A model generated the notes under the pieces. The model saw nothing but the letters and a program-made list of their open reading frames with translations, was not told the DNA's origin and did no database searches. From Phycisphaerales bacterium (GTDB taxonomy: Bacteria > Planctomycetota > Phycisphaerae > Phycisphaerales > UBA1924), in the NCBI GenBank assembly GCA_020849105.1, contig JADLGW010000048.1:1-64000 (forward strand): a DNA stretch of 64,000 nt, in the 5' to 3' direction. A program made the translations under genes and the position numbers. Positions 21,437 through 31,108 of this stretch are shown piece after piece (position 1 is the stretch's first letter; every line of letters starts with the position of its first letter).

Positions 21437-21475
21437 CCCTATTTGTTAGGGTATGCATCAGGCAAAGAATGTCAA
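21437..21475 (-). promoter_or_regulatory. imuA promoter with an overlapping palindromic operator (candidate LexA-type site)
   Basis: Read on the minus strand, TTGACA (21470-21475) is followed after 16 bases by TACCCT (21448-21453). Overlapping and just downstream of the -10 is the inverted repeat CCCTA-N5-TAGGG (21437-21451). A palindrome at the -10/start region of an imuA-imuB-dnaE2 cassette is the expected position for a LexA operator. The motif is not the gamma-proteobacterial CTG-N10-CAG; LexA motifs vary between phyla. The regulator is inferred, not seen. Confidence 0.6.
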
Positions 21476-21506
21476 GTATGTGTTCGGTATTGCTGGCTTG
21501 CCTTGC

Positions 21507-24500
21507 TCATGGGCAACCCAGGGCGAACTTGGTCTGGAAGCACCCGAAATCTGCCAGATTGAGCAGACCGTCATGATTGCAATCGGCATCGAGAATTCCA
21601 AACGCAAACCGTGCCTGGAAGCATCCGAAATCGGCAAGGTTCAGGACACCATCTGTGTTGCAGTCCGCGTAGCACGACGGTACCTGGACCTCCACGGCGC
21701 CCATGTCCACGATTGGCCCGGGGCCGCTGCCTGAGTTCGGCACGCCGGGGTCATCGACGCGCCGCTGGTTCCCGAGCACGTCCTTCAACGTCCCAGTGGG
21801 CAACGCCGAGTTGCGCCCGGCGTCGATGCACGGCGAGAACGCCCCGAGCCGCGGGTTGTCGTCGAGAGTCCCAATCTGCCCGTCCGGCCCCACCGGGTCG
21901 ATGAACCGTGGGTCCAGGCCGTGGTTTCCCTCGCCGCCGAACACCCCGGACCAGCCGCTCACCGCCGAATGGTCGATGGCAACGCACGCCGGTGATGCCG
22001 CGATCTGCATGGCCTCCGTCGGGTTGCCCACGCCCGCCCAGTTGTTCCACAGCACACTGTTGGACACCGTGAGCGAGTGCTGCCCACCGCGGTTGTCGAA
22101 CCACACACCGCCACCCTCGGCCTTGGCCTGCCACGCCCCGTACGCCCAGTTGGACGCCAGAGTACAGTTGGTGAGCACCGCGTCCCCCGATGCCGCGATC
22201 GCCCCGCCGCGTGCAACCCAGCCGGCCTCTTCGGCCCGGTTCCCGCTGAAGTAACAGTTGGCGAAGGTGGAATAACTCTGGACGTACGCGGCCCCTCCGG
22301 AGGCCTCTCCCGATTCAGAAGGCTCGCCGACAGCCCGATTCCCGAGAAACATCGAGCTGCGAACGTCTGCGTGGTAGGCCCACAGGGCGCCCCCGAGTGC
22401 GTGCTGCCCGCTGACGGAGTTCTGGACGAACAGGCACCCCCGGATTTCCGCGGTGGCGCCGATGGCGAGCAGGACCGCGCCGGCGCGGTATCGCGCGCGA
22501 TTCCCCCCGAACGCGCAGTCCTCGATGCCCGCCTCCTCTGCCCAGAACCCATTCTGGATCGAGACCGCGCCCGCGCTCCCCGTGGTGGAGTTGTTGACGA
22601 AGTCGCACCGCAGCATGGACAGTTTGCTGCCCTCGACATACACCCCGGCGCCCTCGTCCGATACATTCCCGTCGAACACCGAATCGGTGATGGTCAGGTC
22701 CGTGGCGCGGGTGCGGATCGCGCCACCGCCCGGACCCATGCTCCCGAGATCGCCCACTCCGTTTCCGACCCACCGGCAGTTGGAGACTCTGAGCGCCGAG
22801 TCTTCGGAGTACAGGCCGCCGCCGGGGCCCTCTGTGACGTACCCGCGCGTCACCGTGCACCCATCGATCGTGACATCCGCCCCGTCCAGCCGGAACACGC
22901 GCTGCGCATCCTGCCCGGAGAACACCGTCGGATTCGTTTCCGGGTTGCGCTGGAGCGGCACGGTCTCGTAGCCCGCGAACCCGCCCAGGATCGTCAGTTC
23001 GCACCCGACGTCGTGGCTGAGCAGATCGTCCGACGCCGGCCCCGGCGTGTACGTCCCGCGGGCAACCCAGACCTCGCGTACCCCCGGCGTCTGGATCGCC
23101 TCCTGGAGCGTCCGGTATGCGCTGGCCCAGGTCAGCCCGTTCCCGCCCGGGGGCGCGGCGGCGTTGACGTACAGGCGCGGGATCACTGGGGCCTGCACGA
23201 TCGCCTGGAACTCGTACGCCCCCAGGTCCGGGCGCGGCTGGCAGAAGCCCCTGGCGTTGACGACGCGATCGTTCTGTTCCAGGTCGCGTTCGAGGGGCGT
23301 TCCGATCGGCGAACCACCGCGATCAATGCAGGGCGAAGCGAAGCCGAGGTGCTCGTCGTTGTCCTGCCACGTCGCCAGGTTGTTGTCGATACCGTCGATA
23401 TCCACAAATGACGGATTGTCCGCGATGTTGGTCGAGTGCCAGGAGAGGCGGCCCGGTGGCGCCCACACGCCCCCCTCCCCGCCCAGCACGTCACACCGGT
23501 TGACGTCAAGCCGTCCCCACGGTCCCTGGAAATACCCCTGCGCCCCGAGTTGTGCCGTGTTGTTCCAGAGCACGCACCCGTCGACCAGGCCGGGAGACCA
23601 GCCGAACTGGAACTCGAACCCGCCGCCGGTCGCGGCGGTGTTGTTGGTGATCGTGCAGTGCCGTAACTCGGTGAAGCCGCCCGAACTGACTCCACCTCCT
23701 CCCTGGAACGCGGAGTTTCCGGTGATGCGGCAACTCGTCAGGACCGAGGTGGACAGGGCCGCAACCCCTCCGCCGCTGCCGCCCAGCGCACGGTTACCCG
23801 CGATCACGGACCCGTCCAGCCAGCAACCGCCGACGGAAAGGCCGCCGCCGCTGGCCGCGGTGTTCTCCAGGAACCGTGACCCGTGCCCGTCGATGGTCTG
23901 TGATGAGACCCCGCCGCCGGCCCCGGCGGCCCGGTTGCCCTCGATCGTGGACCGCCACAGGTCGATGTGCCCGTCGGTCGCGTGGATCCCCCCGCCGCCC
24001 GCGACGGCTTCGTTGTCGCGGATGATGCACGCGAAGATCGCGAGCACAGGCGGGTCCATGAGCGTGCCCGTCGCGAGCACGCCGCCGCCGAAAACGTCGG
24101 GCCCGGTGTCGGCGTTCCCGCCGCGGATCGTGAGCCCGTCGAGTTTGAGACTGATCGTGTGGTCGGACTGCTGGCGCATCGTGACGACATGGAGCGAGTT
24201 GTCGGCGCGGTTGAGGAATCCGGGCGCGTCATCGCCGTTCAGGTCGCCGCTCAGGGCCGTCACAAAGGCCGCCGGATCGCGCAGGTCCGGGTTGGGCGCC
24301 AGGATCCCCGCGAAACCGCCCTGAAACCAGACCGTGAGGGTGCTCGTGACGCTCGGGCACTCCATCGCAAAGGTCGCGGCGCGGGCGCCCGTTCCGCGGT
24401 CCGGTCGGTATGTTCCTTGCGCAATGTGGACCCCGGCGTCGCCGAGCGACTGAGCCGCCTGGATGGCGTCCTGCAGGTCCCGGAATGCGGTGTTCCACGA

Positions 24501-24635
24501 CTTCCCGTCGCCGCCCGGCGGCGCGTCGTCATCCACATAGACAACGGCATTCTGGGCGCCGGTCGCGGCGGCGATGCCAAGCGCCGCGGCAGCGGCGGCG
24601 AGGCGGGAGAGGGCGGGCAGGCGCAGATCGGGCAT
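21507..24635 (-). CDS. Large secreted beta-helix protein with C-terminal dockerin-like tag
   Basis: The 1042-residue protein has a signal peptide ('LSRLAAAAAALGIAAATGAQ'). Its body is two related halves, each opening with 'YVDDDAPPGGDGKSWNTAFRD' or 'YVNAAAPPGGNGLTWASAYRT'-type sequence and continuing with right-handed beta-helix repeats ('GGGGIHATDGHIDLWRSTIEGN', 'AVLTNCTLASNWAYG'). This is the pattern of Pmp-like or parallel beta-helix surface proteins. The tail has 'DCNTDGVLNLADFGCF' and 'DCNHDGLLNLADFGCF' then 'QTKFALGCP' and stop. I chose the ATG at 24635, preceded by GGAGAG, which gives a clean signal peptide. No catalytic residues for a polysaccharide lyase could be identified, so adhesion or a structural role is equally possible. 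Confidence 0.8.
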   Translation of the reverse strand: MPDLRLPALSRLAAAAAALGIAAATGAQNAVVYVDDDAPPGGDGKSWNTAFRDLQDAIQAAQSLGDAGVHIAQGTYRPDRGTGARAATFAMECPSVTSTLTVWFQGGFAGILAPNPDLRDPAAFVTALSGDLNGDDAPGFLNRADNSLHVVTMRQQSDHTISLKLDGLTIRGGNADTGPDVFGGGVLATGTLMDPPVLAIFACIIRDNEAVAGGGGIHATDGHIDLWRSTIEGNRAAGAGGGVSSQTIDGHGSRFLENTAASGGGLSVGGCWLDGSVIAGNRALGGSGGGVAALSTSVLTSCRITGNSAFQGGGGVSSGGFTELRHCTITNNTAATGGGFEFQFGWSPGLVDGCVLWNNTAQLGAQGYFQGPWGRLDVNRCDVLGGEGGVWAPPGRLSWHSTNIADNPSFVDIDGIDNNLATWQDNDEHLGFASPCIDRGGSPIGTPLERDLEQNDRVVNARGFCQPRPDLGAYEFQAIVQAPVIPRLYVNAAAPPGGNGLTWASAYRTLQEAIQTPGVREVWVARGTYTPGPASDDLLSHDVGCELTILGGFAGYETVPLQRNPETNPTVFSGQDAQRVFRLDGADVTIDGCTVTRGYVTEGPGGGLYSEDSALRVSNCRWVGNGVGDLGSMGPGGGAIRTRATDLTITDSVFDGNVSDEGAGVYVEGSKLSMLRCDFVNNSTTGSAGAVSIQNGFWAEEAGIEDCAFGGNRARYRAGAVLLAIGATAEIRGCLFVQNSVSGQHALGGALWAYHADVRSSMFLGNRAVGEPSESGEASGGAAYVQSYSTFANCYFSGNRAEEAGWVARGGAIAASGDAVLTNCTLASNWAYGAWQAKAEGGGVWFDNRGGQHSLTVSNSVLWNNWAGVGNPTEAMQIAASPACVAIDHSAVSGWSGVFGGEGNHGLDPRFIDPVGPDGQIGTLDDNPRLGAFSPCIDAGRNSALPTGTLKDVLGNQRRVDDPGVPNSGSGPGPIVDMGAVEVQVPSCYADCNTDGVLNLADFGCFQARFAFGILDADCNHDGLLNLADFGCFQTKFALGCP

Positions 24636-24741
24636 GACGGGGCTCTCCGGCCCCGCGGCCGCGAGCGTGCGCACCGCGCTGGCCGTCCCTTCTCTCGGCC
24701 AACTGCGCCAAACTACACCAGAACTTGGACGACATGCCCGG

Positions 24742-26613
24742 TCAGGGCGCGGCGCCGGGCACAGGCCGCGCAGGCATGGCCAGCGCCCGTTCGGCGCCCT
24801 TGCCGTCGCCCAGGATGTCCACGAGGTCCATCATCTGCGTTGTCCGCGGGTGCGGGTTGATCCCGCTCACCTTGTGCGGATCAAATAGGTAGAACGTGAT
24901 GTAGTGGTAGAGCGGGAGCATCGGCAGGTCCCGTTCCGTGATGATGCGTTCGGCATCGTGGAGCAGTTGCATCCGCCGCTTCGGATCCGGCTCGTGCGAG
25001 GCCTCGCGCAGCAGGTCGTCGTACTCGGGGCAGGAGTACTTGCGGTCGTTGTTGCCGTCGCCGGTGCGCGAGAGATCAAGGAACGTCGTGGGGTCGCCGT
25101 AGTCGCCGTACCAGCCCGCGCGGGAGATCATGTAGTTCTGCTTCTTCAGGTCGTCGCGGAAGACTTTGATCTCCTTCTGCGCCAGCGTGACGTGAACGCC
25201 CAGGTTCCGCTCCCACATCTTGGCGACCGCGGCCGCGGTCAGGTCGTGCCCGCCGTCCTTGTTGAAGAGCAGTTCGACGGTGGGGAAGGAGGCCGTTGTC
25301 TGGTACCCGGCCTCGATCAGGAGCGCCCTGGCCGCGGCGGGGTCGTAGGGCAGGCCCACCGGTGATTCGTACCCGGCGATCGAGTGAGGGGGGACCATGG
25401 TTGTCGCCACGGGCTCGCCGCTGCGCCGCACCTCATCGACGAGCAGGTGCTTGTCCACGGCCATGGCGAACGCGCGGCGCACGCGCGCGTCCGCGAACGG
25501 GTTGGCGCGCCCGTCGGCCAGTTTGGGCAGGCAGTTGAAGTTATAGAAGTATGTGCCGAACGCGGGGACGGGGTGGATGCACGCCCGCGGGTCGGCGGGC
25601 AGACGGCGATCGATCTCGAACTGATCCAGGCCCAGGGCCCGCAGGCGGTCGTACTCGGCCTTGTGCTCCGCGTAGAACTGCTTCTTCTGCGCGAGCATGT
25701 CGGCCTTGTAGTCCACGGTGACGTCGCTGACCCAGTCCACGCCCCCGCCCGTGAAGGCGAGCACCTGCGCGTTGGGATCCTCGTTGCTGACGACGGCGAC
25801 GGAGTCGATGTTGAGCCGCGACCGGTCCCAGTAGAACGGGTTGGGCTCAAACCGCATGTCGCGCTTGAACCGCCAGCGGGTGATCCGGAATGGGCCGTTG
25901 GATACCAGCAGAGGCGGCTTTGTCCAGCCCTGGAGCGTCTTGATCCGCGCGGTCGCCGGGTCGATCACGTCGTACTGCCGCACCAGAGGCGGGTAGACCG
26001 GGGAGAACGTCGGGAACGCGCACAGGTCCAGGAAGTACGGCGTCGGATTCAGGAGTGTGACCCGGAGTGTGCGGTCGTCGGGGGCATCGAGGCGCACGAG
26101 GCGGCGGAACTGCTCCTCGGTCTCCTTCCACAGGGCGGTCGCGTCATCGCCGGGCTTGAAGTCCGCCAGTGCGCGCGTGCGCCAGTCGTAGAACTCTGCG
26201 GCGCCCTCGATGAGTTGGAAGAGTGAGATGTAATCGCTGGCCACGTCCGGGAGCATCGCCCGCCGCCACGAGAACAGAAAATCCTCGGACGTGACCGGTT
26301 CGCCGTTGGACCAGCGGGCGCCGGCGCGCAGGTGGAACGTGTAGGTGCGCTTGTCGCCGGAGACCTCCCAGCGTTCCGCGACCCCGGGCACGGGCGGGTA
26401 GTCCCAGTCAAAGACGTCCAGCCGGCACAGGCCCTCGAAGACGAAGCGGCAGACCCGCAGGTCCTGCATCCACGACATCCGCTGGACGTCCAGCGTCGTC
26501 ACGTCCCCGCGGTTGATGAAGGTGAAGTCGGCCCTGGGCGCCGGGCGGTCCGACAGCAGGGTGGCACCCACGACGGCGGCCAGCAGCAAGAAGGGAAGGA
26601 TGAGCCGGCCCAT
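24742..26613 (-). CDS. Oligopeptide ABC transporter substrate-binding protein (SBP family 5)
   Basis: The 623-residue protein has an N-terminal hydrophobic signal ('LILPFLLLAAVVGATLL') and the family-5 solute-binding features: 'NRGDVTTLDVQRMSWMQDL' at the mature start, 'GVAERWEVSGDKRTYTFHLRAGARWSNGEPVTSEDF' around residue 90, and a C-terminal 'PKRRMQLLHDAERIITERDLPMLPLYHY' segment. It should capture oligopeptides or similar ligands outside the membrane. The frame stays open upstream to 26967, but the ATG at 26613 directly precedes the signal peptide and the upstream part is Arg-rich and non-homologous. No permease or ATPase genes are adjacent, so it is an orphan within the window. Confidence 0.9.
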   Translation of the reverse strand: MGRLILPFLLLAAVVGATLLSDRPAPRADFTFINRGDVTTLDVQRMSWMQDLRVCRFVFEGLCRLDVFDWDYPPVPGVAERWEVSGDKRTYTFHLRAGARWSNGEPVTSEDFLFSWRRAMLPDVASDYISLFQLIEGAAEFYDWRTRALADFKPGDDATALWKETEEQFRRLVRLDAPDDRTLRVTLLNPTPYFLDLCAFPTFSPVYPPLVRQYDVIDPATARIKTLQGWTKPPLLVSNGPFRITRWRFKRDMRFEPNPFYWDRSRLNIDSVAVVSNEDPNAQVLAFTGGGVDWVSDVTVDYKADMLAQKKQFYAEHKAEYDRLRALGLDQFEIDRRLPADPRACIHPVPAFGTYFYNFNCLPKLADGRANPFADARVRRAFAMAVDKHLLVDEVRRSGEPVATTMVPPHSIAGYESPVGLPYDPAAARALLIEAGYQTTASFPTVELLFNKDGGHDLTAAAVAKMWERNLGVHVTLAQKEIKVFRDDLKKQNYMISRAGWYGDYGDPTTFLDLSRTGDGNNDRKYSCPEYDDLLREASHEPDPKRRMQLLHDAERIITERDLPMLPLYHYITFYLFDPHKVSGINPHPRTTQMMDLVDILGDGKGAERALAMPARPVPGAAP

Positions 26614-26632
26614 GGGCGCCGGAAGGATACCG

Positions 26633-27784
26633 CTACCGGAGGAAGCGGCCCGCCTGGAACGACAGCGGCGGCCGGCCCATGACACCCGCCGGGCCGAAGA
26701 CCTCCCGCGTCCGCTGCAGGAACCGGGCGTCTGCCTCCGCCGTCGCCTCGCTGACCAGGTTGGACAGGTCGTCCTGGAAGGGGTTCGCAATGCCGGGCTG
26801 GAGCCTGCCGAGGGCGATCGCGATGACACCCTGGGCCGCCGATACCGCTTCGGCCGAGAGGCGGCGGCGCTCTTTAATCCGTTCAACCTCCGCCGTGGAT
26901 GCGTCCACCGGGATCGGCGGGTTCGGGCTCCCGGATACCCCGCGGAACACCCACGCCCAGAGTTCACCGCCCAGGGCCGCAGCGGCCTTCGCCTGCTCCG
27001 TCGAAAACGGGCGGGCGTTGTTCCCCGCCGCGTCGCGGAGCGTGCCGGCCGCCCGGATCACGGCCGCCGCGAACGCGTCGTCATCCTTGCCGCCGGCGAG
27101 TTTCCTCAGTTTCCCGCCGGCGCCCGCCGCCAGCCCCGACAACGCTTCGGCCGACGCCGCTTCGTACCCGTTGCGGGTGATCTGCCCGGCCTTGATGAGC
27201 GAGCGCACCGCGGCGTCGAACACCCAGGCATTGTCCTCCGTCTCCAGGCGTGCGGCCAGACGCCGCACAAGTTGGACGGCGTCCATCCCGACGATGGCCG
27301 GGCTCGTTTCCGAGATCGCCTGGAACGTCTTCCCCAGCGCAGCCTCGGCCGCGTAACGGACGGCCACGCGGGTATCCGTGCTGTACTTCTCGATAAGGTC
27401 GGTCGCGGGCTTGGTGGCCAGCGCCCCCGCCACGACCAGGGCGTTGATCCCGTTGATCTCATTGGGCCCCGCGAGCAGGGCCTCAAACTTCGGTACGAGG
27501 CGTGAAGAATACTCATCACGGAACCTCACGCCGATCTGACGGTCTTCCAACGGGCGCAGCAGGGCAGTCCGCCCCCGCGTGATCTCCCTGGGGTCTTGCG
27601 ACGAAATGAGCGGCACATACTCGTTGACGTAGCGGTCGAGTTGGTCGAGTTCCGCCGGGCCGGGGGACGCCCCACGAACGACGTTCTCCGGGAGGTCCCG
27701 CTGCTGCCCGAGAGCCGGGCGGATCAGTGCCGCGACCATCAGGCACAGCAGGGCGCGGGCGATGCGAAAGCGTGTGAACGTCAT
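26633..27784 (-). CDS. Secreted HEAT-repeat-like hypothetical protein
   Basis: The 383-residue protein has a signal peptide ('IARALLCLMVAALIRPALGQ'). The remainder is helical and Ala/Leu-rich with regularly spaced segments such as 'INALVVAGALATKPATDLIEK', 'RVAVRYAAEAALGKTFQAI' and 'DAVQLVRRLAARLETEDNAWVF', which reads as HEAT/Armadillo-like alpha-solenoid repeats. I see no catalytic motif. It lies 20 bp upstream of the oligopeptide-binding protein on the same strand, so the two may be co-transcribed. Function unknown. Confidence 0.65.
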   Translation of the reverse strand: MTFTRFRIARALLCLMVAALIRPALGQQRDLPENVVRGASPGPAELDQLDRYVNEYVPLISSQDPREITRGRTALLRPLEDRQIGVRFRDEYSSRLVPKFEALLAGPNEINGINALVVAGALATKPATDLIEKYSTDTRVAVRYAAEAALGKTFQAISETSPAIVGMDAVQLVRRLAARLETEDNAWVFDAAVRSLIKAGQITRNGYEAASAEALSGLAAGAGGKLRKLAGGKDDDAFAAAVIRAAGTLRDAAGNNARPFSTEQAKAAAALGGELWAWVFRGVSGSPNPPIPVDASTAEVERIKERRRLSAEAVSAAQGVIAIALGRLQPGIANPFQDDLSNLVSEATAEADARFLQRTREVFGPAGVMGRPPLSFQAGRFLR

Positions 27785-27935
27785 TGAAGCCCTAAGGGGG
27801 AATCGGCCGCCCTGCCGAAGTCTGCCATTCTCCGTCGCCGCCAGAAGGGGGGCGACCCCCCTCGCCGCCCGCGGCCACGGGGCCGGGAACGGACGGGAAA
27901 CCTATCAGTACGCGCCGGGGAGGTCAAATCGGGCC

Positions 27936-28901
27936 CTAGTACACCTCGACCGTCAGGCGGCGGGTTGGGCCGACCTCCCGCGAGACCATGGCGCGTGTCC
28001 AACCCTTTACGTCGCCTGCCACGGAGGGATGCACCCTCACATACCGCTCCAGTTCGGCGGGCGACAACAGCCCGGCCAGGCCCTGGATGACCCCCAGTTC
28101 CATCCCCGCGATCCCGCAGACATAGGCCAACCCACGGTCGCTCCGGAGGATGTCGCCGATCAGGCCGGCGTGGGTCTTCAGCCGCCCCGCGACGTACATC
28201 GGCCCATGTCCGTCCTCCTGCGCTTCCCGGCTCAACGTGGGGATGTACGAGAAGTTGGGGTGCCGGGACGCCAGTTCCCGCATCAGCCCGTCGTAGAGCA
28301 GGTCGCTGGCGTGGGGCACGCCCATGACCAGGACAACCCTGGATTGCACACCGGCCGCGAGCAGTTCCAGGATCATCCCCCGGTAGGGTGCGATCCCCGT
28401 TCCCGTGGCGAAAAAGAGGTAGTCGTGCTCGGCCATCGCCGCGGGCAGCACGAACCGCTTCCCGCTGGGTCCGGTGAGTGTGACCCGCGATCCAGGGGAC
28501 AGATCGCACAGGTAGTTGCTGGCCACCCCCAGGAACAACCGATGCGTGTCGCGGTGCTCGTCGATCGTCCGCTTGACCGTCGTCGCCACGACGTTGCCCG
28601 AGCCGTCCTCCCCCCGCGACGGCGAGCAGACCGAATAGAGCCTCACCTTGTGGGGCCGTCCGACCTCGTCCAGGCCCGCGGGGATCACACCGAAGGATTG
28701 CCCGGGCCGGAAGTTGCCGGCCAACCGCGTGCCGGAGACGTCAAAGGCGATGTGCCGAACGAACGAAGCGGTCTTGCCCCGCGTGCACCGCTCCGTCGCG
28801 ACCAGCACACCGGTTGCCGGCTCCGCCGGCGTGTGCAGGTGCATGAAGACCTCGGGCAGCGCGGGGCCCGGGTCGCGGTGAGGCCTGGCGGGAATCGGCA
28901 T
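27936..28901 (-). CDS. Ferredoxin-NADP+ reductase (plant-type FNR family)
   Basis: The 321-residue flavoenzyme moves electrons between ferredoxin or flavodoxin and NADP(H). It has the FAD motif 'RLYSVCSP' near residue 86, a second FAD segment 'GVASNYLCDLSPGSRVTLTGPSGKRF' near 128, the NADP motif 'ATGTGIAPYRGM' near 164, and 'YVCGIAGMELGV' near 255. It ends with an aromatic Tyr that could stack on the flavin, as in plant and cyanobacterial FNRs. Start: ATG at 28901; a TTG 33 bases upstream and an ATG at 28844 are alternatives. No ferredoxin gene is adjacent. Confidence 0.88.
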   Translation of the reverse strand: MPIPARPHRDPGPALPEVFMHLHTPAEPATGVLVATERCTRGKTASFVRHIAFDVSGTRLAGNFRPGQSFGVIPAGLDEVGRPHKVRLYSVCSPSRGEDGSGNVVATTVKRTIDEHRDTHRLFLGVASNYLCDLSPGSRVTLTGPSGKRFVLPAAMAEHDYLFFATGTGIAPYRGMILELLAAGVQSRVVLVMGVPHASDLLYDGLMRELASRHPNFSYIPTLSREAQEDGHGPMYVAGRLKTHAGLIGDILRSDRGLAYVCGIAGMELGVIQGLAGLLSPAELERYVRVHPSVAGDVKGWTRAMVSREVGPTRRLTVEVY

Positions 28902-28936
28902 GCCGGGTGGTTCCGCGGGCACGGGGGCGGGCAACT

Positions 28937-30997
28937 TTAGCCGCCACCGGGCGGCTGCATCCCGCCCGTCATGTTCTTCATCAAGCCCTGCTGCATGGCC
29001 TTGAACTTTTCTTCGAGCGCGGCCTTCACCGCATCGAGCGTGGCGTAGGTGCCGTCCTCAACACCGGTGCGCACGTCGTCGAAGACCTGCCCCGCCTGCT
29101 TGATCATGGGCCCCGCGAACGCGGCCATCATTGCCAGTTGCTGGCCCGTGATGGCCGGCCCGCCCTGCTGGTCACCGCCCGTGGAGGGCGCCGCGCTCAG
29201 GTCGATCTTCCAGACCCCGTCTATGCGCCGCATCGGCAGCCCATCGTTGGGGCCCTCAAGGTCCGGCGGGGAATGCACGACGGCGGTGTCGCCCGTGACC
29301 TCGACCGGGAAATCCGCGACGGTCAGGGACCTGAGGCGTTCCAGGTCCACCTTCGAGGCCGGGCCTGTTGCCTCCGGCCCCAGGTCCATGAGGCCCTTGC
29401 CGAACTTGGCCGTCATCGCGCTGCTCAGCGCGGCCGCTTTCTCCACGATGCCCATCCCCGACTGAAGGAGCCCGCTGATCATCGGATCGTCGGTGTGGAT
29501 GTAGTCCAGGATGGTGCGGTACTGGCCCGATTTGATCGCGCCCAGAATCGTCTCGATGGTGGCCTCGGGGGTTCCCGCCTGCGCCGCGGCGGGCGGCGGC
29601 GCATCGCCGCTGCCCGTGTCGGAGGGTGTTTCAGGCGGCGCCTCGCTGAGTCCGAGTTCGACGGCCAGGTCCTTCGTCCCGCCGCTGGTGGCCTTCACCG
29701 TGCGGGCAAGGCCCATGATGACAGATTCCAGCCGCTCCTTGGCCTGCCCCATTCCGCCCGCGTTCTTGTACGCCTCCGCCGCTGCGCTGTAGGCCTCCGT
29801 GGCCGCCTCGAGCGCGGCCTTGCGGCCCTCCCGCAGCGTGGTGAGTGTGGACCTGTACTTGGCGGCGTCCGGGAGCGGGGGCACCGCCTCCGCGAGCGCT
29901 TCATAGGTCGCGACGGCGCCGGCGAGCCCGCGGGCTTGGCTCAGGCGCAGATCGCCGAGCGACTGACTCGGGATACCGACCGCCATTTCTGCGCTGGAAC
30001 GTGAAGCCTTGTCCGCGCCGGCGGCCTTCTTCGCGCTGGCGGCCGCAGCCTCGAACTGGGCCGCTGCATCGTCATACGGCAGCGTCGCCGAGGTCGCCTC
30101 CATCTCCTTGACGACCGTGGTCACGGCGTCCGCGGCCTGGCGGGCCTCCACCTGTGCCGCGGAGGCACGCTCCTTCATGGCCGCCGCCCGGGCGCTGACC
30201 TCATCGCGGTTCTTGTCGAGCAGCGTGCGCTGGGCCGTGAGTCGATCGATCTCCAGTTGCACCCGGTCCGATTGCGGCGCGACCTGGGCGGCCCGGGCCT
30301 CCAGGTCGGACGACTCCGCGTCCAGGGCGTCGGCTTCACGCCGGATGACCACGGCACGGCGCAGGATTTCATCGCCCTGCACCGCCGTGGCGTTGGACAT
30401 CGCCTGGAGGATCGTCCCTTCTTCCTGCCGCTTGGCCTTGGCGGCGGCAGCCTTGGTGGCCGCCTGGCTCCGCAGTTCGGCAACACGGGCGTCCACGTCG
30501 GAGCGGCGGGCCTGTTCCCGCGCGATCGCGGCCTCGCGATCCTGGGCGTCGCGTGCAATCGCGTTGAGTTCCTCGGCGGGGTCGTAGGACGACAGGGTCG
30601 CGGCCTGGGCACTGAGCGTCCGCCACTGGTCCAGGGCGGCGCGAACCCGGGTCTCGAAGTCCTGGATCGACCGTTCAATGTCCGCGGCCTGGGCGGCCGG
30701 TGCCTCACCCAGCCCGGCCTGGGCCCGGGAGAGCAGGATGTAGGTCGCGGCCTGCTGGCTCGGCGTGCCCTGGCCGGTGTGGGGCTTGAGGTTGTTCAGG
30801 ATTTCGCTGTACACCGACAACTTGTAGTCGTCGGAGGCCGTGGCCCCGCCGGTAGGGGTCAGGGAGGTCAACTTCACATTCGCATCGGTGATCGCCTGAC
30901 CAACGGGCCCGCGGTCGTCACACCCCGGCAGCCACAGACCGGCGGCAAGCACCAGGGCGAGAGTGGCGGAACAGATCGGGCTACGAAGCATCTTCAT
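28937..30997 (-). CDS. Lipoprotein with long coiled coil, unknown function
   Basis: The 686-residue protein opens with a type II signal peptide ending in the lipobox 'LWLPGC', so Cys is expected to be lipidated. Residues about 60-400 are a long Ala/Glu/Arg-rich coiled coil ('AIAREQARRSDVDARVAELRSQAATKAAAAKAKRQEEG', 'AAQVAPQSDRVQLEIDRLTAQRTLLDKNRDEV' regions). The C-terminal third contains a compact domain with 'GDTAVVHSPPDLEGPNDGLPMRRIDGVWKIDL', like the NTF2-like or DUF4878-type folds that sense or bind small ligands. It starts at the ATG at 30997. It may form a periplasmic spacer. No family could be named. Confidence 0.65.
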   Translation of the reverse strand: MKMLRSPICSATLALVLAAGLWLPGCDDRGPVGQAITDANVKLTSLTPTGGATASDDYKLSVYSEILNNLKPHTGQGTPSQQAATYILLSRAQAGLGEAPAAQAADIERSIQDFETRVRAALDQWRTLSAQAATLSSYDPAEELNAIARDAQDREAAIAREQARRSDVDARVAELRSQAATKAAAAKAKRQEEGTILQAMSNATAVQGDEILRRAVVIRREADALDAESSDLEARAAQVAPQSDRVQLEIDRLTAQRTLLDKNRDEVSARAAAMKERASAAQVEARQAADAVTTVVKEMEATSATLPYDDAAAQFEAAAASAKKAAGADKASRSSAEMAVGIPSQSLGDLRLSQARGLAGAVATYEALAEAVPPLPDAAKYRSTLTTLREGRKAALEAATEAYSAAAEAYKNAGGMGQAKERLESVIMGLARTVKATSGGTKDLAVELGLSEAPPETPSDTGSGDAPPPAAAQAGTPEATIETILGAIKSGQYRTILDYIHTDDPMISGLLQSGMGIVEKAAALSSAMTAKFGKGLMDLGPEATGPASKVDLERLRSLTVADFPVEVTGDTAVVHSPPDLEGPNDGLPMRRIDGVWKIDLSAAPSTGGDQQGGPAITGQQLAMMAAFAGPMIKQAGQVFDDVRTGVEDGTYATLDAVKAALEEKFKAMQQGLMKNMTGGMQPPGGG

Positions 30998-31108
30998 ATC
31001 ACGTTTCCGGGAATGGTTCGGCAATCCGCCCAGCGCAGGGAGGGCCACTCTAGCACAATCACTCCAGAGAGGTCCGTTCCCTGTTCTACGCCCGGGGGCC
31101 CGCGGTTC

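Noticed and set aside
21507-24635. Polysaccharide lyase or pectinase
   Set aside because: The beta-helix fold fits, but no catalytic residue set could be identified, so no enzyme function is claimed.
24742-28901. Complete oligopeptide transport operon
   Set aside because: Only the binding protein is present; neighbours are a HEAT-like protein and a ferredoxin-NADP reductase, not permeases or ATPases.
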